Notes: generated from the letters alone by a model not told the origin. A DNA stretch of 64,000 bases from Marinactinospora thermotolerans DSM 45154 (GCF_900167435.1 NZ_FUWS01000007.1:225522-289521); one strand, 5' to 3'; positions 17,227 to 25,825 are shown, numbered from the stretch's first letter. Numbers and translations: made by a program.

Positions 17227-19080
17227 ATGGCCCCCGAGCACGACCACACCGCGGAGACCACGGCCCCCCGGCCCACCACCCCCGGCTCCGGGGACGACAT
17301 GTTCGACTACGACGTCCTCGTGGTGGGATCCGGGTTCGGCGGTTCGGTCAGCGCGCTCCGCCTCACCGAGAAGGGATACCGCGTCGGCGTCGTGGAGGCA
17401 GGCCGCCGCTACACCCCCCAGACCCTGCCCAAGAACTCCTGGGACCTGCGCAACTTCCTGTGGGCCCCGGCTCTCGGCTGCTACGGGATCCAGCGCATCC
17501 ACCTGCTCCGTGACGTGCTCGTCCTGGCCGGCGCGGGCGTCGGCGGCGGTTCCCTCAACTACGCCAACACGCTGTACGAACCGCCGAGGGAGTTCTTCGC
17601 CGATCGGCAGTGGCGCGACATCACCGACTGGCACGACGAACTGGCCCCCTTCTACGACCAGGCCAAACGGATGCTCGGGGTGCGCACCAACCCGCACATG
17701 ACCCCCTCCGACGTGCACCTGAAGAAGGTCGCCGAGGACATGGGCGTCGGCCACACCTTCCGCCTCGCCCCGGTCGGCGTCTTCTACGGTGACGGACTCG
17801 ACGGCGAGGGCAACGAGCGGATCGAACCCGGATCCGAGAGCGCCGATCCCTACTTCGGCGGTGCCGGCCCACGCCGGCGTTCCTGCACCGAATGCGGCAA
17901 CTGCATGACCGGGTGCCGACACGGCGCGAAGAACATGCTCACCGAGAACTACCTCTACTTCGCCGAACGCGGCGGCGCGGTGATCCATCCGATGACCACG
18001 GTGGAGCGGATCCGTGAGCGTCCCGAGTCCCTCGGCGGTGGATACGCCGTGGACACCCTCGTCACCGGCGCTCCGCGGGTCCGGGCCAACGCCCGCACCC
18101 TCACCGCCCGCAACATCGTGCTCGCCGCGGGCACCTACGGCACCCAGCGCCTGCTGCACGCCATGCGCGACAGTGGGCTGCTCCCCCGCATCTCGCCCCG
18201 ACTGGGATCGTTGACCCGGACCAACTCCGAGTCCCTGGCCGGGGCGATGACCACGTCGATGACGCCCCCCGAGGACTTCACCCGGGGGGTCGCCATCACC
18301 TCCTCCATCCACCCCGCCCCCTACACCCACGTCGAACCGGTGCGCTACGGAAAGGGGTCCAACGCGATGGGACTCCTCGCCACGATCCAGGTGCCCGGTG
18401 GTGGACGGATCCCCCGCTGGCTGCGTTTCCTCGGCCTGGCCGCCGCCCATCCCTACGTCTTCGCGCGCAGCCTCTCGGTGCGCCGCTTCTCCGAGCGCAC
18501 CATCATCGGCCTGGTGATGCAGTCGCTGGACAACTCGCTGACCACCTACACCCGGCGCGGGTTGTGGGGAGGACGCAGGCTCACGTCCCGACAGGGGCAT
18601 GGCGCTCCCAACCCGACCTGGATCCCCAAGGGCCAGGAGGTCATGACGCGGCTCGCCAAGGAGATCGACGGGTTCCCCGGCGGCACCGTCGGGGAGGTGT
18701 TCAACATCCCGTTGACCGCGCACTTCCTCGGCGGCTGTCCCATCGGCGCCACCCCCGAGCAGGGAGTGGTGGACCCCTACCACCGGCTCTACGGCCACCC
18801 GGGGATCTCCGTTGTGGACGGATCGACGGTCTCGGCGAACCTCGGGGTCAACCCCTCCCTGACGATCACCGCGCAGGCGGAACGGGCGATGTCGCTGTGG
18901 CCCAACCGGGGTGAGGCCGACCCCAGGCCCGAGCCGGGATCCCCCTACCGGCGTGTCGACCCGGTCTTCCCCCGCCATCCCGCCGTTCCCGCGGGAGCGT
19001 TCGCCGAGCTGAACTTCGGTCGGCGTCGCTCCCTCTCCGTCGAGGTGGTCCCTCCGGCCTCCACCGCGGCGGCAGGCTGA
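17227..19080 (+). CDS. GMC-family flavin oxidoreductase, ChoD-like
   Basis: A 617-residue FAD enzyme resembling mycobacterial ChoD-type cholesterol/steroid oxidases. The dinucleotide fold LVVGSGFGGSVSALRL is at ~33-48, and the flavin-binding GAGVGGGSLNYANTLY lies near 103. A Cys motif C-x2-C-x2-C-x3-C at 220, 223, 226 and 230 (CTECGNCMTGCRHGAKN) recurs in this subfamily. The C-terminal HFLGGCPIG and HPGISVVDGSTVSANLGVNPSLTITAQAERAM complete the GMC fold. The real substrate is unproven. ATG 17227 has GAAGG upstream. The alpha/beta hydrolase follows 95 bases later. Confidence 0.88.
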   Translation: MAPEHDHTAETTAPRPTTPGSGDDMFDYDVLVVGSGFGGSVSALRLTEKGYRVGVVEAGRRYTPQTLPKNSWDLRNFLWAPALGCYGIQRIHLLRDVLVLAGAGVGGGSLNYANTLYEPPREFFADRQWRDITDWHDELAPFYDQAKRMLGVRTNPHMTPSDVHLKKVAEDMGVGHTFRLAPVGVFYGDGLDGEGNERIEPGSESADPYFGGAGPRRRSCTECGNCMTGCRHGAKNMLTENYLYFAERGGAVIHPMTTVERIRERPESLGGGYAVDTLVTGAPRVRANARTLTARNIVLAAGTYGTQRLLHAMRDSGLLPRISPRLGSLTRTNSESLAGAMTTSMTPPEDFTRGVAITSSIHPAPYTHVEPVRYGKGSNAMGLLATIQVPGGGRIPRWLRFLGLAAAHPYVFARSLSVRRFSERTIIGLVMQSLDNSLTTYTRRGLWGGRRLTSRQGHGAPNPTWIPKGQEVMTRLAKEIDGFPGGTVGEVFNIPLTAHFLGGCPIGATPEQGVVDPYHRLYGHPGISVVDGSTVSANLGVNPSLTITAQAERAMSLWPNRGEADPRPEPGSPYRRVDPVFPRHPAVPAGAFAELNFGRRRSLSVEVVPPASTAAAG

Positions 19081-19175
19081 CTCCCACTCCGGCGGGGCTT
19101 CCCCTCCGGTCCCTTCCCGCCCTCCCCTGCCCTCACGGGCCGTCAGGTCCGTGGACGCCCCCGGACGGAGGCTCG

Positions 19176-20111
19176 ATGACCCCCCTGCGCTACGCCGTCG
19201 AAAGCCCACGGAGCCTCAGGACACCCGACGGCGCGCTGCTGCGGGTGTTCCTGCGCGGGCCGGACGACGCTCCGCTGACCGTCGTGTTGTGCCACGGCTG
19301 GTTCCTGTCCTCCGACACCTGGCGTCTTCAGGTGTCGGCGCTGTTCTCAGGCCGGTCGGGGATCGAGCCGGGGAGGGTGCGGGTGGTGCGCTGGGAACAG
19401 CGGGGCCACGCCGGTTCCACCCTGGGCGCCCGCCGTGTGGACGGCGGGCTGCTCGGCGCGGGTCTGGCCGCGGTCATCCGGGAGTTCGCCCCGACGGGCC
19501 CTGTGGTCCTGGGCGGGCACTGCGTGGGGGGTGTGGCGGTGTGCGCGCTGGCCGCGGCCCATCCCGATCTCGTCGCCGATCGGGTCCGCGGGCTCCTGCT
19601 GGTCTCCGTGCCGTCCGGGCGGCCGGCCCCCGAAGGTCCGGGGCTTCCGCGGGCGGCGCGCGTGTCCGCCCTCGCGCGGCGCGGCGTCTTGGGAGCGCTC
19701 GCAGCGCTCCCCGGACCGGTCGAGCACCTGCGCGCTCTCCTTCCCGCCCACTGGAGCGCTCACCAGGCGCTCGTCCGCCGGACGCTCTTTGGACGTCACG
19801 CCGACCCGATGCTGGTCCGGGAGTGCGCGGAGCTCCTCCACGCCACACCCACGGCCGTCATCGCCGCCTTCCGACCGGAGGTCGTGGCGTCGGGCGCGCC
19901 GCGCTTTCCGACGGCGCTGCGTGACGTCGCGGTGAGGATCATGCTGGGCGAGGAGGACCGGTTGACGCCGGCCCACCACGGCGACGCGCTGGCGCGGGCC
20001 CTGCCGGACGCCCGGCTGGACCTGCTGCCCGGGGTCGGACATGTACCGATGTTGGAGAGTCCCCGACTCGTGGAGGAGCGGCTGGCGGAGCTGTGCCGGG
20101 CCGCCCTGTGA
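19176..20111 (+). CDS. Alpha/beta hydrolase with Cys nucleophile
   Basis: A 311-residue alpha/beta hydrolase. The oxyanion region is VVLCHGWFLSS. The nucleophile elbow reads GGHCVGG, with Cys116 where family members usually have Ser. The acid is in MLGEEDRLTP and the His in GVGHVPMLE, completing a Cys-Asp-His triad. There is no signal peptide. ATG 19176 has CGGAGG. Downstream of the GMC oxidoreductase and probably co-transcribed, so it may act on the same lipid or ester. Its end is convergent with the MerR gene. Confidence 0.88.
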   Translation: MTPLRYAVESPRSLRTPDGALLRVFLRGPDDAPLTVVLCHGWFLSSDTWRLQVSALFSGRSGIEPGRVRVVRWEQRGHAGSTLGARRVDGGLLGAGLAAVIREFAPTGPVVLGGHCVGGVAVCALAAAHPDLVADRVRGLLLVSVPSGRPAPEGPGLPRAARVSALARRGVLGALAALPGPVEHLRALLPAHWSAHQALVRRTLFGRHADPMLVRECAELLHATPTAVIAAFRPEVVASGAPRFPTALRDVAVRIMLGEEDRLTPAHHGDALARALPDARLDLLPGVGHVPMLESPRLVEERLAELCRAAL

Positions 20112-20121
20112 GGCAGGGCGG
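20101..20121. terminator. Short bidirectional hairpin
   Basis: An 8-bp perfect stem, CCGCCCTG (20101-20108) with CAGGGCGG (20114-20121). It overlaps the hydrolase stop codon, in the 13-base gap to the convergent MerR gene. Weak but well placed. Confidence 0.4.
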
Positions 20122-20124
20122 CGG

Positions 20125-20889
20125 TCAGGCGCTGTGCCGCTCCTCCTTCGCCGCCTTGAGGTGTTCCAGGACGGCGGCGAAGTGCTCGCCCAGGGCCTCT
20201 TGGAGGTGGTGGGCCATGGCCTGGGCGAGGATCGCGTCGACCGCGGTCTGGGCGAGCGGACGCGCCCGGCGGATCAGCTCGGCCGCGCCGGCGATGTCGT
20301 CTCCCTGGAGCAGCCCGCCGGGGGCGTGTACCGCCAGAACGTGGTCGGCGACCGTCCCGACCAGGTCCCGCGCCGCCGCGTCGATGCGCTCGCGTAGCTG
20401 TTCGGCGATGTCCAGGACGCCGTCCAGGGACATCCCGATGGAGACGAGTTCGGCTCCCGCGTGCAGGAGGCGCGGGCTGGGCGCGCGGAAGCGCACACCG
20501 TCGCGTTCGAGCAGGCCGAGCCGCAGCGCACGGGTCAACGTGGCGGGGGTGACCTGACCGCCGAACATCCCGCGCAATTCGTCCAGGGTGACGTAGACGG
20601 GGATCTCGTCGGTCCAGGGATCGCCGACCGCGGACTCGAAGCCGAGCACGTCGGCGAGGTCGCCGCCGCGCTCCCAGACGGTCACCAGTTCGCTGATGTT
20701 GGCGAAGGTGTAGCCGCGTTTGAGGAGCTGGCCGATGAGCCGCAACCGGGCCAGGTGGGCCTCGGTGTAGATGCCGACCCTGCCCTCCCTGCGAGGAGGC
20801 GGCAGGAGTCCACGGTCCTGGTAGACGCGGACGTTACGGACGGTGGTCTCGGCGAGCCGGGCCAGCTCGTCGATGCGGTATTCGGCCAT
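20125..20889 (-). CDS. MerR-family transcriptional regulator
   Basis: A 254-residue regulator. Residues 1-~70 are a MerR winged helix (YRIDELARLAETTVRNVRVYQDRGLLPPPRREGRVGIYTEAHLARL). The C-terminal ~150 residues are helical and lack the Cys pairs of metal sensors, so an organic effector is likely. It diverges from the diiron oxygenase operon with a 362-bp intergenic region containing a near-palindrome at 21001-21020. A similar site is found at 17130-17148. ATG 20889 begins MAEYRIDELA, the normal family start. Confidence 0.93.
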   Translation of the reverse strand: MAEYRIDELARLAETTVRNVRVYQDRGLLPPPRREGRVGIYTEAHLARLRLIGQLLKRGYTFANISELVTVWERGGDLADVLGFESAVGDPWTDEIPVYVTLDELRGMFGGQVTPATLTRALRLGLLERDGVRFRAPSPRLLHAGAELVSIGMSLDGVLDIAEQLRERIDAAARDLVGTVADHVLAVHAPGGLLQGDDIAGAAELIRRARPLAQTAVDAILAQAMAHHLQEALGEHFAAVLEHLKAAKEERHSA

Positions 20890-21000
20890 GGGCTCAGCTT
20901 ATGGACCGTGGGGCGTGGGAGGGCGCGCTCCCGGGCTGGGAACCGGAGTGGTGCGGGCCGTCGCGGGTCTCCACGGGCCCGGAAAATTCCCTATTGCATC

Positions 21001-21020
21001 GTGACAATGCTCATTGTAAC
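21001..21020 (+). promoter_or_regulatory. Putative MerR operator, copy 2
   Basis: GTGACAATGCTCATTGTAAC is an inverted repeat with 8-base arms that match at seven of eight positions around a 4-base centre. A second repeat, GTTCT-N5-AGAAC, follows at 21021-21035. The site lies 111 bases upstream of the MerR start and 231 bases upstream of the oxygenase start, in a local A+T-rich pocket. A possible -35 TGACAA (21002-21007) and -10 TTAATG (21025-21030) would place the operator in the promoter spacer, as MerR proteins require. Confidence 0.6.
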
Positions 21021-21251
21021 GTTCTTAATGAGAACTGTGGAGGAGGTCACATTGGCGCCGGACACGCAGGGTGATCTCAGCGGACGCGCCCCTCATCTCC
21101 GCCCCGCCTCCGGCTCCACGGCGCCCACCACCCCGCTCTCGCCACCGCCTCGTCGGGGATGGGCCCGGCCGGACACCCCGCGGCTTGCCGGCACACCGGG
21201 GCCCGTCCGTCCCTCACGCACAGCAGCGCCGCACCCGCAAGGAGAAACGCC

Positions 21252-22178
21252 ATGACCGTCCAGGCACAGGCGCCCGCCCCGACCGACCGCGAGGACATCG
21301 CCAAACGGCTTCTGCGCTCTTCGGCGAAGGCGTCCTTCGACCCGCTGGTGGAGATCGACTGGGACGCGCCGATCGACCGCGACCGCTACGCCCTCCGCCC
21401 CGAGCGGGTCTCGCTGTACGGGACGGAGCTGTGGGACCGCATGACCGAGGAGCAGCGCAAGGAGCTGAGCCGCCACGAGGTCGCCAGCATCGCCAGCATC
21501 GGGATCTGGTTCGAGACGATCCTCATGCAGATGCTGGTACGCCACGCCTACGACCGCGACCCCACCTCCAACCACATCCAGTACGCCTACACCGAGATCG
21601 CCGACGAGTGCCGTCACTCGGTGATGTTCGCCAAGATGGTCGGCAGGCTCGGCGCCCCCTACTACCGGCTCGACCCGGTGACCCACTTCCTCGGCAAGGT
21701 GTTCAAGACGATCTCCAACGGCCCGCTCACCTTCAGTGGGGCGCTGTTCGTCGAGGAGATCCTCGACCAGATCCAGCGCGAGGCCATGACCGACGAGTCC
21801 CTGGAACCCCTGGTGCGCGCGGTCTCGCGCATCCACGTGGTCGAGGAGGCCCGGCACATGCGTTACGCGCGGGAGGAGTTCATCCGCGACTGGCCCAGGA
21901 GGAACGCGCTGTCCCGCGCCTACACCCGGCTCGTGCTCGGCCTCGTCGTCTACTACTCCACCACCCGCCTCATCAACCCCCGCTGCTACGCGGCGGTGGG
22001 ACTGAACCCCCGCGAGGCGCGCAGGGTCGCGCTGCGCAACCCGCACTGGGTGGACACGCGCACCTGGGCCGCGCGCAAGGTCGTGGCGACGCTCAGCAAG
22101 GCCGGAGCCATCTCGGGTCCGGGCAGGTACCTGTGGCGCAAGGCGGGTCTGCTGGGGCGCCCCGGGGCGCCGGCCTGA
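21252..22178 (+). CDS. AurF-like diiron oxygenase
   Basis: A 308-residue protein of the AurF/p-aminobenzoate N-oxygenase type. It has the carboxylate-bridged diiron ligands of a ferritin-like four-helix bundle: an early Glu in SIGIWFETILMQ, EIADECRHSVMFAKM (ExxH-type), a Glu in FVEEILDQ and HVVEEARHMRYAREEF. The ATG at 21252 has GGAGAAA upstream. Such enzymes oxidise amines or C-H bonds using dioxygen; the substrate is unknown. It is the first gene after the MerR-controlled promoter, followed by the flavin monooxygenase and DUF4873. Confidence 0.88.
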   Translation: MTVQAQAPAPTDREDIAKRLLRSSAKASFDPLVEIDWDAPIDRDRYALRPERVSLYGTELWDRMTEEQRKELSRHEVASIASIGIWFETILMQMLVRHAYDRDPTSNHIQYAYTEIADECRHSVMFAKMVGRLGAPYYRLDPVTHFLGKVFKTISNGPLTFSGALFVEEILDQIQREAMTDESLEPLVRAVSRIHVVEEARHMRYAREEFIRDWPRRNALSRAYTRLVLGLVVYYSTTRLINPRCYAAVGLNPREARRVALRNPHWVDTRTWAARKVVATLSKAGAISGPGRYLWRKAGLLGRPGAPA

Positions 22179-22217
22179 CCGATCGTCGCGCGCACACCGC
22201 CACGGCCCGTCGAACTC

Positions 22218-22248
22218 GCACGGCCCCGGCCTCGTGCCCCGGCCGTGC
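22218..22248 (+). promoter_or_regulatory. Intercistronic stem-loop
   Basis: GCACGGCC (22218-22225) can pair with GGCCGTGC (22241-22248) in the 159-bp gap between the diiron oxygenase and the flavin monooxygenase. It may attenuate or stabilise the transcript; no U-tract follows. Confidence 0.35.
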
Positions 22249-22337
22249 GCAGCGGCCACGGCGTCCCGGTGGAACGATCGCGCCCGTGTCACCGGACGCC
22301 GTGGCCGACCCCGGTTTCCCTCGTGAAAGGTCCGCTC

Positions 22338-23858
22338 GTGACGAAAGCCCCTGAGCCCCCCGCCTCGGGAGTGCCCCACCACCGCGTCGCCATCATCGGT
22401 ACGGGGTTCGCCGGACTGGGCATGGCCGTCCGCCTCAAACGAGCCGGTCTGGACGACATCGTGCTGCTGGAACGCGCCGACGAGATCGGCGGCACCTGGC
22501 GGGACAACACCTATCCCGGTGCCGCCTGCGACGTCCCCTCGCACCTGTACTCCTTCTCCTTCGCGCCCAACCCCGGCTGGAGCCGCAGTTTCTCGCCCCA
22601 GCCGGAGATCTGGGACTACCTGCTGCGGGTGGCCAAGGACGAGGACGTGGTGCGCCATGTCCGGTTCGGTCATGAACTGCTGGCGGCCCATTGGGAGCCC
22701 GACGCCAACCGCTGGCGGCTGGAGACGAGCGGGGGGACGCTGACCGCGCAGTTCCTGGTCAGCGGGACGGGGCCGTTGAGCGATCCGTCGATCCCCGACA
22801 TCCCCGGCCTCGAGCGGTTCGCCGGCACGGTGTTCCATTCGGCGCGCTGGGACCACGACCACGACCTGCGCGGACGCGATGTCGCGGTCATCGGGACCGG
22901 CGCCTCGGCCATCCAGTTCGTCCCCCGGATCCAGCCGCTGGTCCGGCGCCTGCACCTGTTCCAGCGCACGCCGCCGTGGATCATCCCACGCCACGACCGC
23001 CCCATCAGCGGGATCGAGCAACGGCTCTACCGCGCCCTGCCCGTGACCCAGCGGATCGCCCGGACCAGCATCTACTGGGCGCGGGAGAACTACGTGTTCG
23101 GGTTCGCCAAGAACCCCAGGCTGACGAAGGCCGCCGAGGCGCTCGCCCGTTTCCACCTGCGCCGCCAGGTCAAGGACCCGTGGCTGCGGGCGAAGCTGAC
23201 GCCGGACTACACCATCGGCTGCAAGCGCATCCTGATGTCCAACGACTACTATCCGGCGCTCACCCGCCCCAACGCCTCGGTCGTCACCGAGGGCATCGCC
23301 GAGATCCGGGAACACTCGATCATCACCCGCGACGGTGCCGAGCACGACGTGGACACGATCATCTTCGGCACCGGGTTCCACGTCACCGACATCCCGGTGG
23401 CGCAGCGTGTCCACGACGCGGCGGGGGTGGCCCTGGGCGAGCGGTGGGGCGAGGACGCCCAGGCGTTCCGCGGCACCACCATCAACGGCTACCCCAACTT
23501 CTTCCTGCTGACCGGACCCAACACCGGGCTCGGGCACACCTCGCAGGTGTTCATGATCGAGGCGCAGATCGCCTACGTGATGGCCGCGCTGCGCTACGCC
23601 TGCCGCAACCGGCTGGACCGGATCGAGGTGCGCGCCGACGCCCAGGACGCCTACAACACGTGGGTCCAAAACGCCCTGGAGGGAACCGTGTGGACCTCGG
23701 GGGGCTGCGACAGCTGGTATCTCAACTCCGAGGGCCGCAACACCACGCTGTGGCCGACGTTCACCTGGTCCTACGCGCTGCGCACGCGCAGGTTCGACCC
23801 GGCCAACTACCTCCTCCGCCGCGAGACGCCGGCGTCCCGGACGGCCGTGGCGGCCTGA
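22338..23858 (+). CDS. Baeyer-Villiger-type flavin monooxygenase
   Basis: A 506-residue NADPH/FAD monooxygenase. FAD fold GTGFAGLGMAVRL is near residue 23, and the NADPH fold is DVAVIGTGASAIQFVP. Between them sits the Baeyer-Villiger fingerprint F-x-G-x3-H-x3-W at 161-171 (FAGTVFHSARW). Members insert oxygen next to ketones or oxidise heteroatoms. GTG 22338 is chosen because GAAAGG lies seven bases upstream; the longer frame to 22245 is low-complexity. It follows the diiron oxygenase and precedes DUF4873, a neighbour often found with such flavoproteins in actinomycetes. Confidence 0.92.
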   Translation: MTKAPEPPASGVPHHRVAIIGTGFAGLGMAVRLKRAGLDDIVLLERADEIGGTWRDNTYPGAACDVPSHLYSFSFAPNPGWSRSFSPQPEIWDYLLRVAKDEDVVRHVRFGHELLAAHWEPDANRWRLETSGGTLTAQFLVSGTGPLSDPSIPDIPGLERFAGTVFHSARWDHDHDLRGRDVAVIGTGASAIQFVPRIQPLVRRLHLFQRTPPWIIPRHDRPISGIEQRLYRALPVTQRIARTSIYWARENYVFGFAKNPRLTKAAEALARFHLRRQVKDPWLRAKLTPDYTIGCKRILMSNDYYPALTRPNASVVTEGIAEIREHSIITRDGAEHDVDTIIFGTGFHVTDIPVAQRVHDAAGVALGERWGEDAQAFRGTTINGYPNFFLLTGPNTGLGHTSQVFMIEAQIAYVMAALRYACRNRLDRIEVRADAQDAYNTWVQNALEGTVWTSGGCDSWYLNSEGRNTTLWPTFTWSYALRTRRFDPANYLLRRETPASRTAVAA

Positions 23859-23861
23859 CAT

Positions 23862-23883
23862 GGTCCCGCCCGCGGGCGGGACC
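23862..23883 (+). promoter_or_regulatory. Perfect 22-bp palindrome
   Basis: A self-complementary G+C sequence starting GGTCCCGCCC directly after the monooxygenase stop, before the DUF4873 gene. In RNA it would form a ~9-bp stem and could reduce expression of the downstream gene relative to the upstream one. Confidence 0.45.
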
Positions 23884-23921
23884 GCACCACACCGTTTCAC
23901 GAACATCCAGGAAGGCGCGAG

Positions 23922-24245
23922 ATGAGCGGCATGGGAGACGAGGAAGAGGAGTACCGCGGTCCGGTGACCGTGGTGGTCGACGAGCGGGAGATCGCCGCCG
24001 AAGCCCATTTGGCGGGTCACTTCGACCCGCTGACCGGCGGCTACCGCTGGGTCGGCCGGCTGGCCCCCAACAGCGAGGTCAGCGAGTGGTACGCGGCCGG
24101 GAAGGCGAGGACGGTCGTGGTGCGCACCCCCGAGGGCCACGAGGGGCATGGCAGGATCGGCGATCCCAACGTCTGGGGCGGACACCCGGTGTCGGGATCG
24201 GGCCGCCCCCCGTTCGCGGTGCCCGAGGTGTTCGCCGACGAGTGA
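23922..24245 (+). CDS. DUF4873 domain protein
   Basis: A 107-residue small protein matching DUF4873, with YRGPVTVVVDEREIAAEAHLAG, HFDPLTGGYRWVGRL and a C-terminal VRTPEGHEGHGRIGDPNVWGG. It is a beta-rich domain also found fused to the C-terminus of some flavin monooxygenases, so an accessory role to the preceding enzyme is likely but inferred. ATG 23922 has GGAAGGCG upstream. Last gene of the MerR-controlled unit; convergent with the gene ending at 24248. Confidence 0.88.
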   Translation: MSGMGDEEEEYRGPVTVVVDEREIAAEAHLAGHFDPLTGGYRWVGRLAPNSEVSEWYAAGKARTVVVRTPEGHEGHGRIGDPNVWGGHPVSGSGRPPFAVPEVFADE

Positions 24246-24247
24246 GG

Positions 24248-24616
24248 TCATCGCGCCCCCGCCCCGGAAGCGCCCGGAGGGGACGGCGGGGCGGCGACCG
24301 GGACCGTCCAGACCCGCGCCACCCGCCATCCCGCCAGGCAGGCGCGCTCGCCCAGGAGGCGGGCCAACGCGAGACGCAGTCCGGTGCCGGCCCGGTCGGG
24401 CGACGGGGCCTCGGCGAGCAGACCGACGAGGACGCCCCGGTCGTGGGGAAGACACCGATGCTCCAGGAGGCGGACCACGATCCCCCCGGGCCCCTCGACG
24501 CGCACGATCGCGCCGAGGTCCTCGGTCAGGACATGGGCGGCCCCCCGGGAACGGAGTTCGTCGAGGACGGGCACAGCGCCCGCCGCCTCGATCTCGATCT
24601 GGACGACACAGCGCAC
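24248..24616 (-). CDS. Hypothetical protein
   Basis: A 122-residue protein beginning MRCVVQIEIEAAGAVPVLDELRSRGAAHVLTEDLGAIVRVEGPGGIVVRLLEH. This looks like a small alpha/beta (ferredoxin-like) unit, followed by helices and a Pro/Ala-rich tail. GTG 24616 has GGGAGG upstream, which supports translation. I do not recognise a family. It ends two bases from the convergent DUF4873 stop, and overlapping frames on the other strand are poorer in composition. Confidence 0.6.
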   Translation of the reverse strand: MRCVVQIEIEAAGAVPVLDELRSRGAAHVLTEDLGAIVRVEGPGGIVVRLLEHRCLPHDRGVLVGLLAEAPSPDRAGTGLRLALARLLGERACLAGWRVARVWTVPVAAPPSPPGASGAGAR

Positions 24617-24704
24617 CGTGGGCCTCCCTGACGGGTCGGTTGGGAGTCCCGACGTTAGGCGAACGGCCTTCGCCCGCGCGGTGGCCGTCCACAGGCCGTC
24701 TCGG

Positions 24705-24739
24705 CCCCGCCCCTTCCACGCCGCGTGGAAGGGGCGGGG
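24705..24739 (-). terminator. Terminator of the acid-sugar operon
   Basis: A perfect 16-bp stem (24705-24720 with 24724-24739) and a 3-base loop, ten bases after the pdxA2 stop. It ends the four-gene minus-strand operon. Confidence 0.85.
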
Positions 24740-24748
24740 AGGCCGGGG

Positions 24749-25771
24749 TCAGCTACCATACTCGGCCCGGATGCGGTCGGCGAAGTGGGAGAACTCCGCG
24801 CCGTGCAGGAAGGCCGACTTCATCGTGCCCTCCTCCGCCAGCCCCTTGCCCGCGATGTCGAACGCGGTGCCGTGGTCCACCGAGGTGCGCAGGATCGGCA
24901 GGCCGACCGTCACCGAGATGGTGCCGTGGAAGTCGAACGTCTTGGCCGCGATGTGCCCCTGGTCGTGGTACTGCGACAGCACGCCGTCGTAGCGCCCCTG
25001 GAGGAGCTGGTGGAACACCGAGTCGGCCGGGACCGGTCCGGTGACGTCGGCGCCGGTCGCCCGCACCCGCTCGATCGCCGGCTTGAGGTGGACGATCTCC
25101 TCGTCGCCGAAGGCGCCGTTCTCGCCGCCGTGCGGGTTGATGGCGGCCACGGCCAGGCGGGGCTCGTCGTCGCCGAACACGCGCAGCGCGGTCAGCGCCT
25201 CGTTGATGACGGCGACCTGCTGCTCCTCGTTGATCTGGTCGAGGGCCTTGCGCAGCGACAGGTGCCGGGTGCCGAAGAAGATCTTCTTGCCCCGCACCAC
25301 GAACATCGTGGTCTGGCGGGTCACCCCGGTCAGTTCGCCCAGCATCTCGGTGTGGCCGAGGTGCTTGCTGCCCGCCGCCCAGATGGCCTCCTTGTTGATG
25401 GGGCCGGTGACGATGCCGGCGACGTCGCGGTCCATGGCGGCCTTGGTCGCGACCTCGATGGCGCGCACCGCGGCCCGGCCCGCGCGGGCGTCGACCACGC
25501 CCCAGGCGAGCTCCTGCTCACCCAGGACGTCGATGTCGTAGCAGTCGATGACCCCCTCCTGCTCGGGGGGCAGGTCCCACGAGGACACCGTGCGGATCTC
25601 GACGTCCAGGCCGCACACCTGGACGGCGCGGCGCAGCACGGCCGGGTCGGCGACGACGACGCCGCGGGCCGACGCCGAGGCGCCGACCTCGGCGAGGGTG
25701 CGCACGGTGATCTCCGGTCCGATGCCGACGGGGTCGCCGACGGTGACGGCGAGGGTGGGGCGTTCGGTCAT
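24749..25771 (-). CDS. pdxA2: 4-phospho-acid-sugar dehydrogenase, PdxA2 type
   Basis: A 340-residue PdxA-family enzyme. The nucleotide/substrate start LAVTVGDPVGIGPEI and the metal His residues in KHLGHTEML, VAAINPHGGENG and LSQYHDQGHIAAKTFDF are present. PdxA homologues next to a DUF1537 kinase oxidise 4-phospho-D-threonate or -erythronate; decarboxylation then gives dihydroxyacetone phosphate. That context, not vitamin B6 synthesis, fits here. ATG 25771 (MTERPTLAVT) with GGAGGGA is preferred over the upstream 25810 start. Last gene of the operon, 54 bases after the kinase. Confidence 0.9.
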   Translation of the reverse strand: MTERPTLAVTVGDPVGIGPEITVRTLAEVGASASARGVVVADPAVLRRAVQVCGLDVEIRTVSSWDLPPEQEGVIDCYDIDVLGEQELAWGVVDARAGRAAVRAIEVATKAAMDRDVAGIVTGPINKEAIWAAGSKHLGHTEMLGELTGVTRQTTMFVVRGKKIFFGTRHLSLRKALDQINEEQQVAVINEALTALRVFGDDEPRLAVAAINPHGGENGAFGDEEIVHLKPAIERVRATGADVTGPVPADSVFHQLLQGRYDGVLSQYHDQGHIAAKTFDFHGTISVTVGLPILRTSVDHGTAFDIAGKGLAEEGTMKSAFLHGAEFSHFADRIRAEYGS

Positions 25772-25825
25772 GTCTGGTCCCTCCAGTGGGTGGGGGCGTG
25801 GGGAGGTCACGCCCGGATGAGTCGG

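Noticed and set aside
17227-19080. Calling the GMC gene a proven cholesterol oxidase and DUF6230 a cholesterol esterase
   Set aside because: Neither substrate can be read from sequence; the esterase label is a legacy annotation.
21093-24719. A 1208-residue minus-strand open frame
   Set aside because: Antisense to the diiron oxygenase and Baeyer-Villiger genes, whose motifs are intact; composition is Arg/Gly/Asp-rich without domain features.
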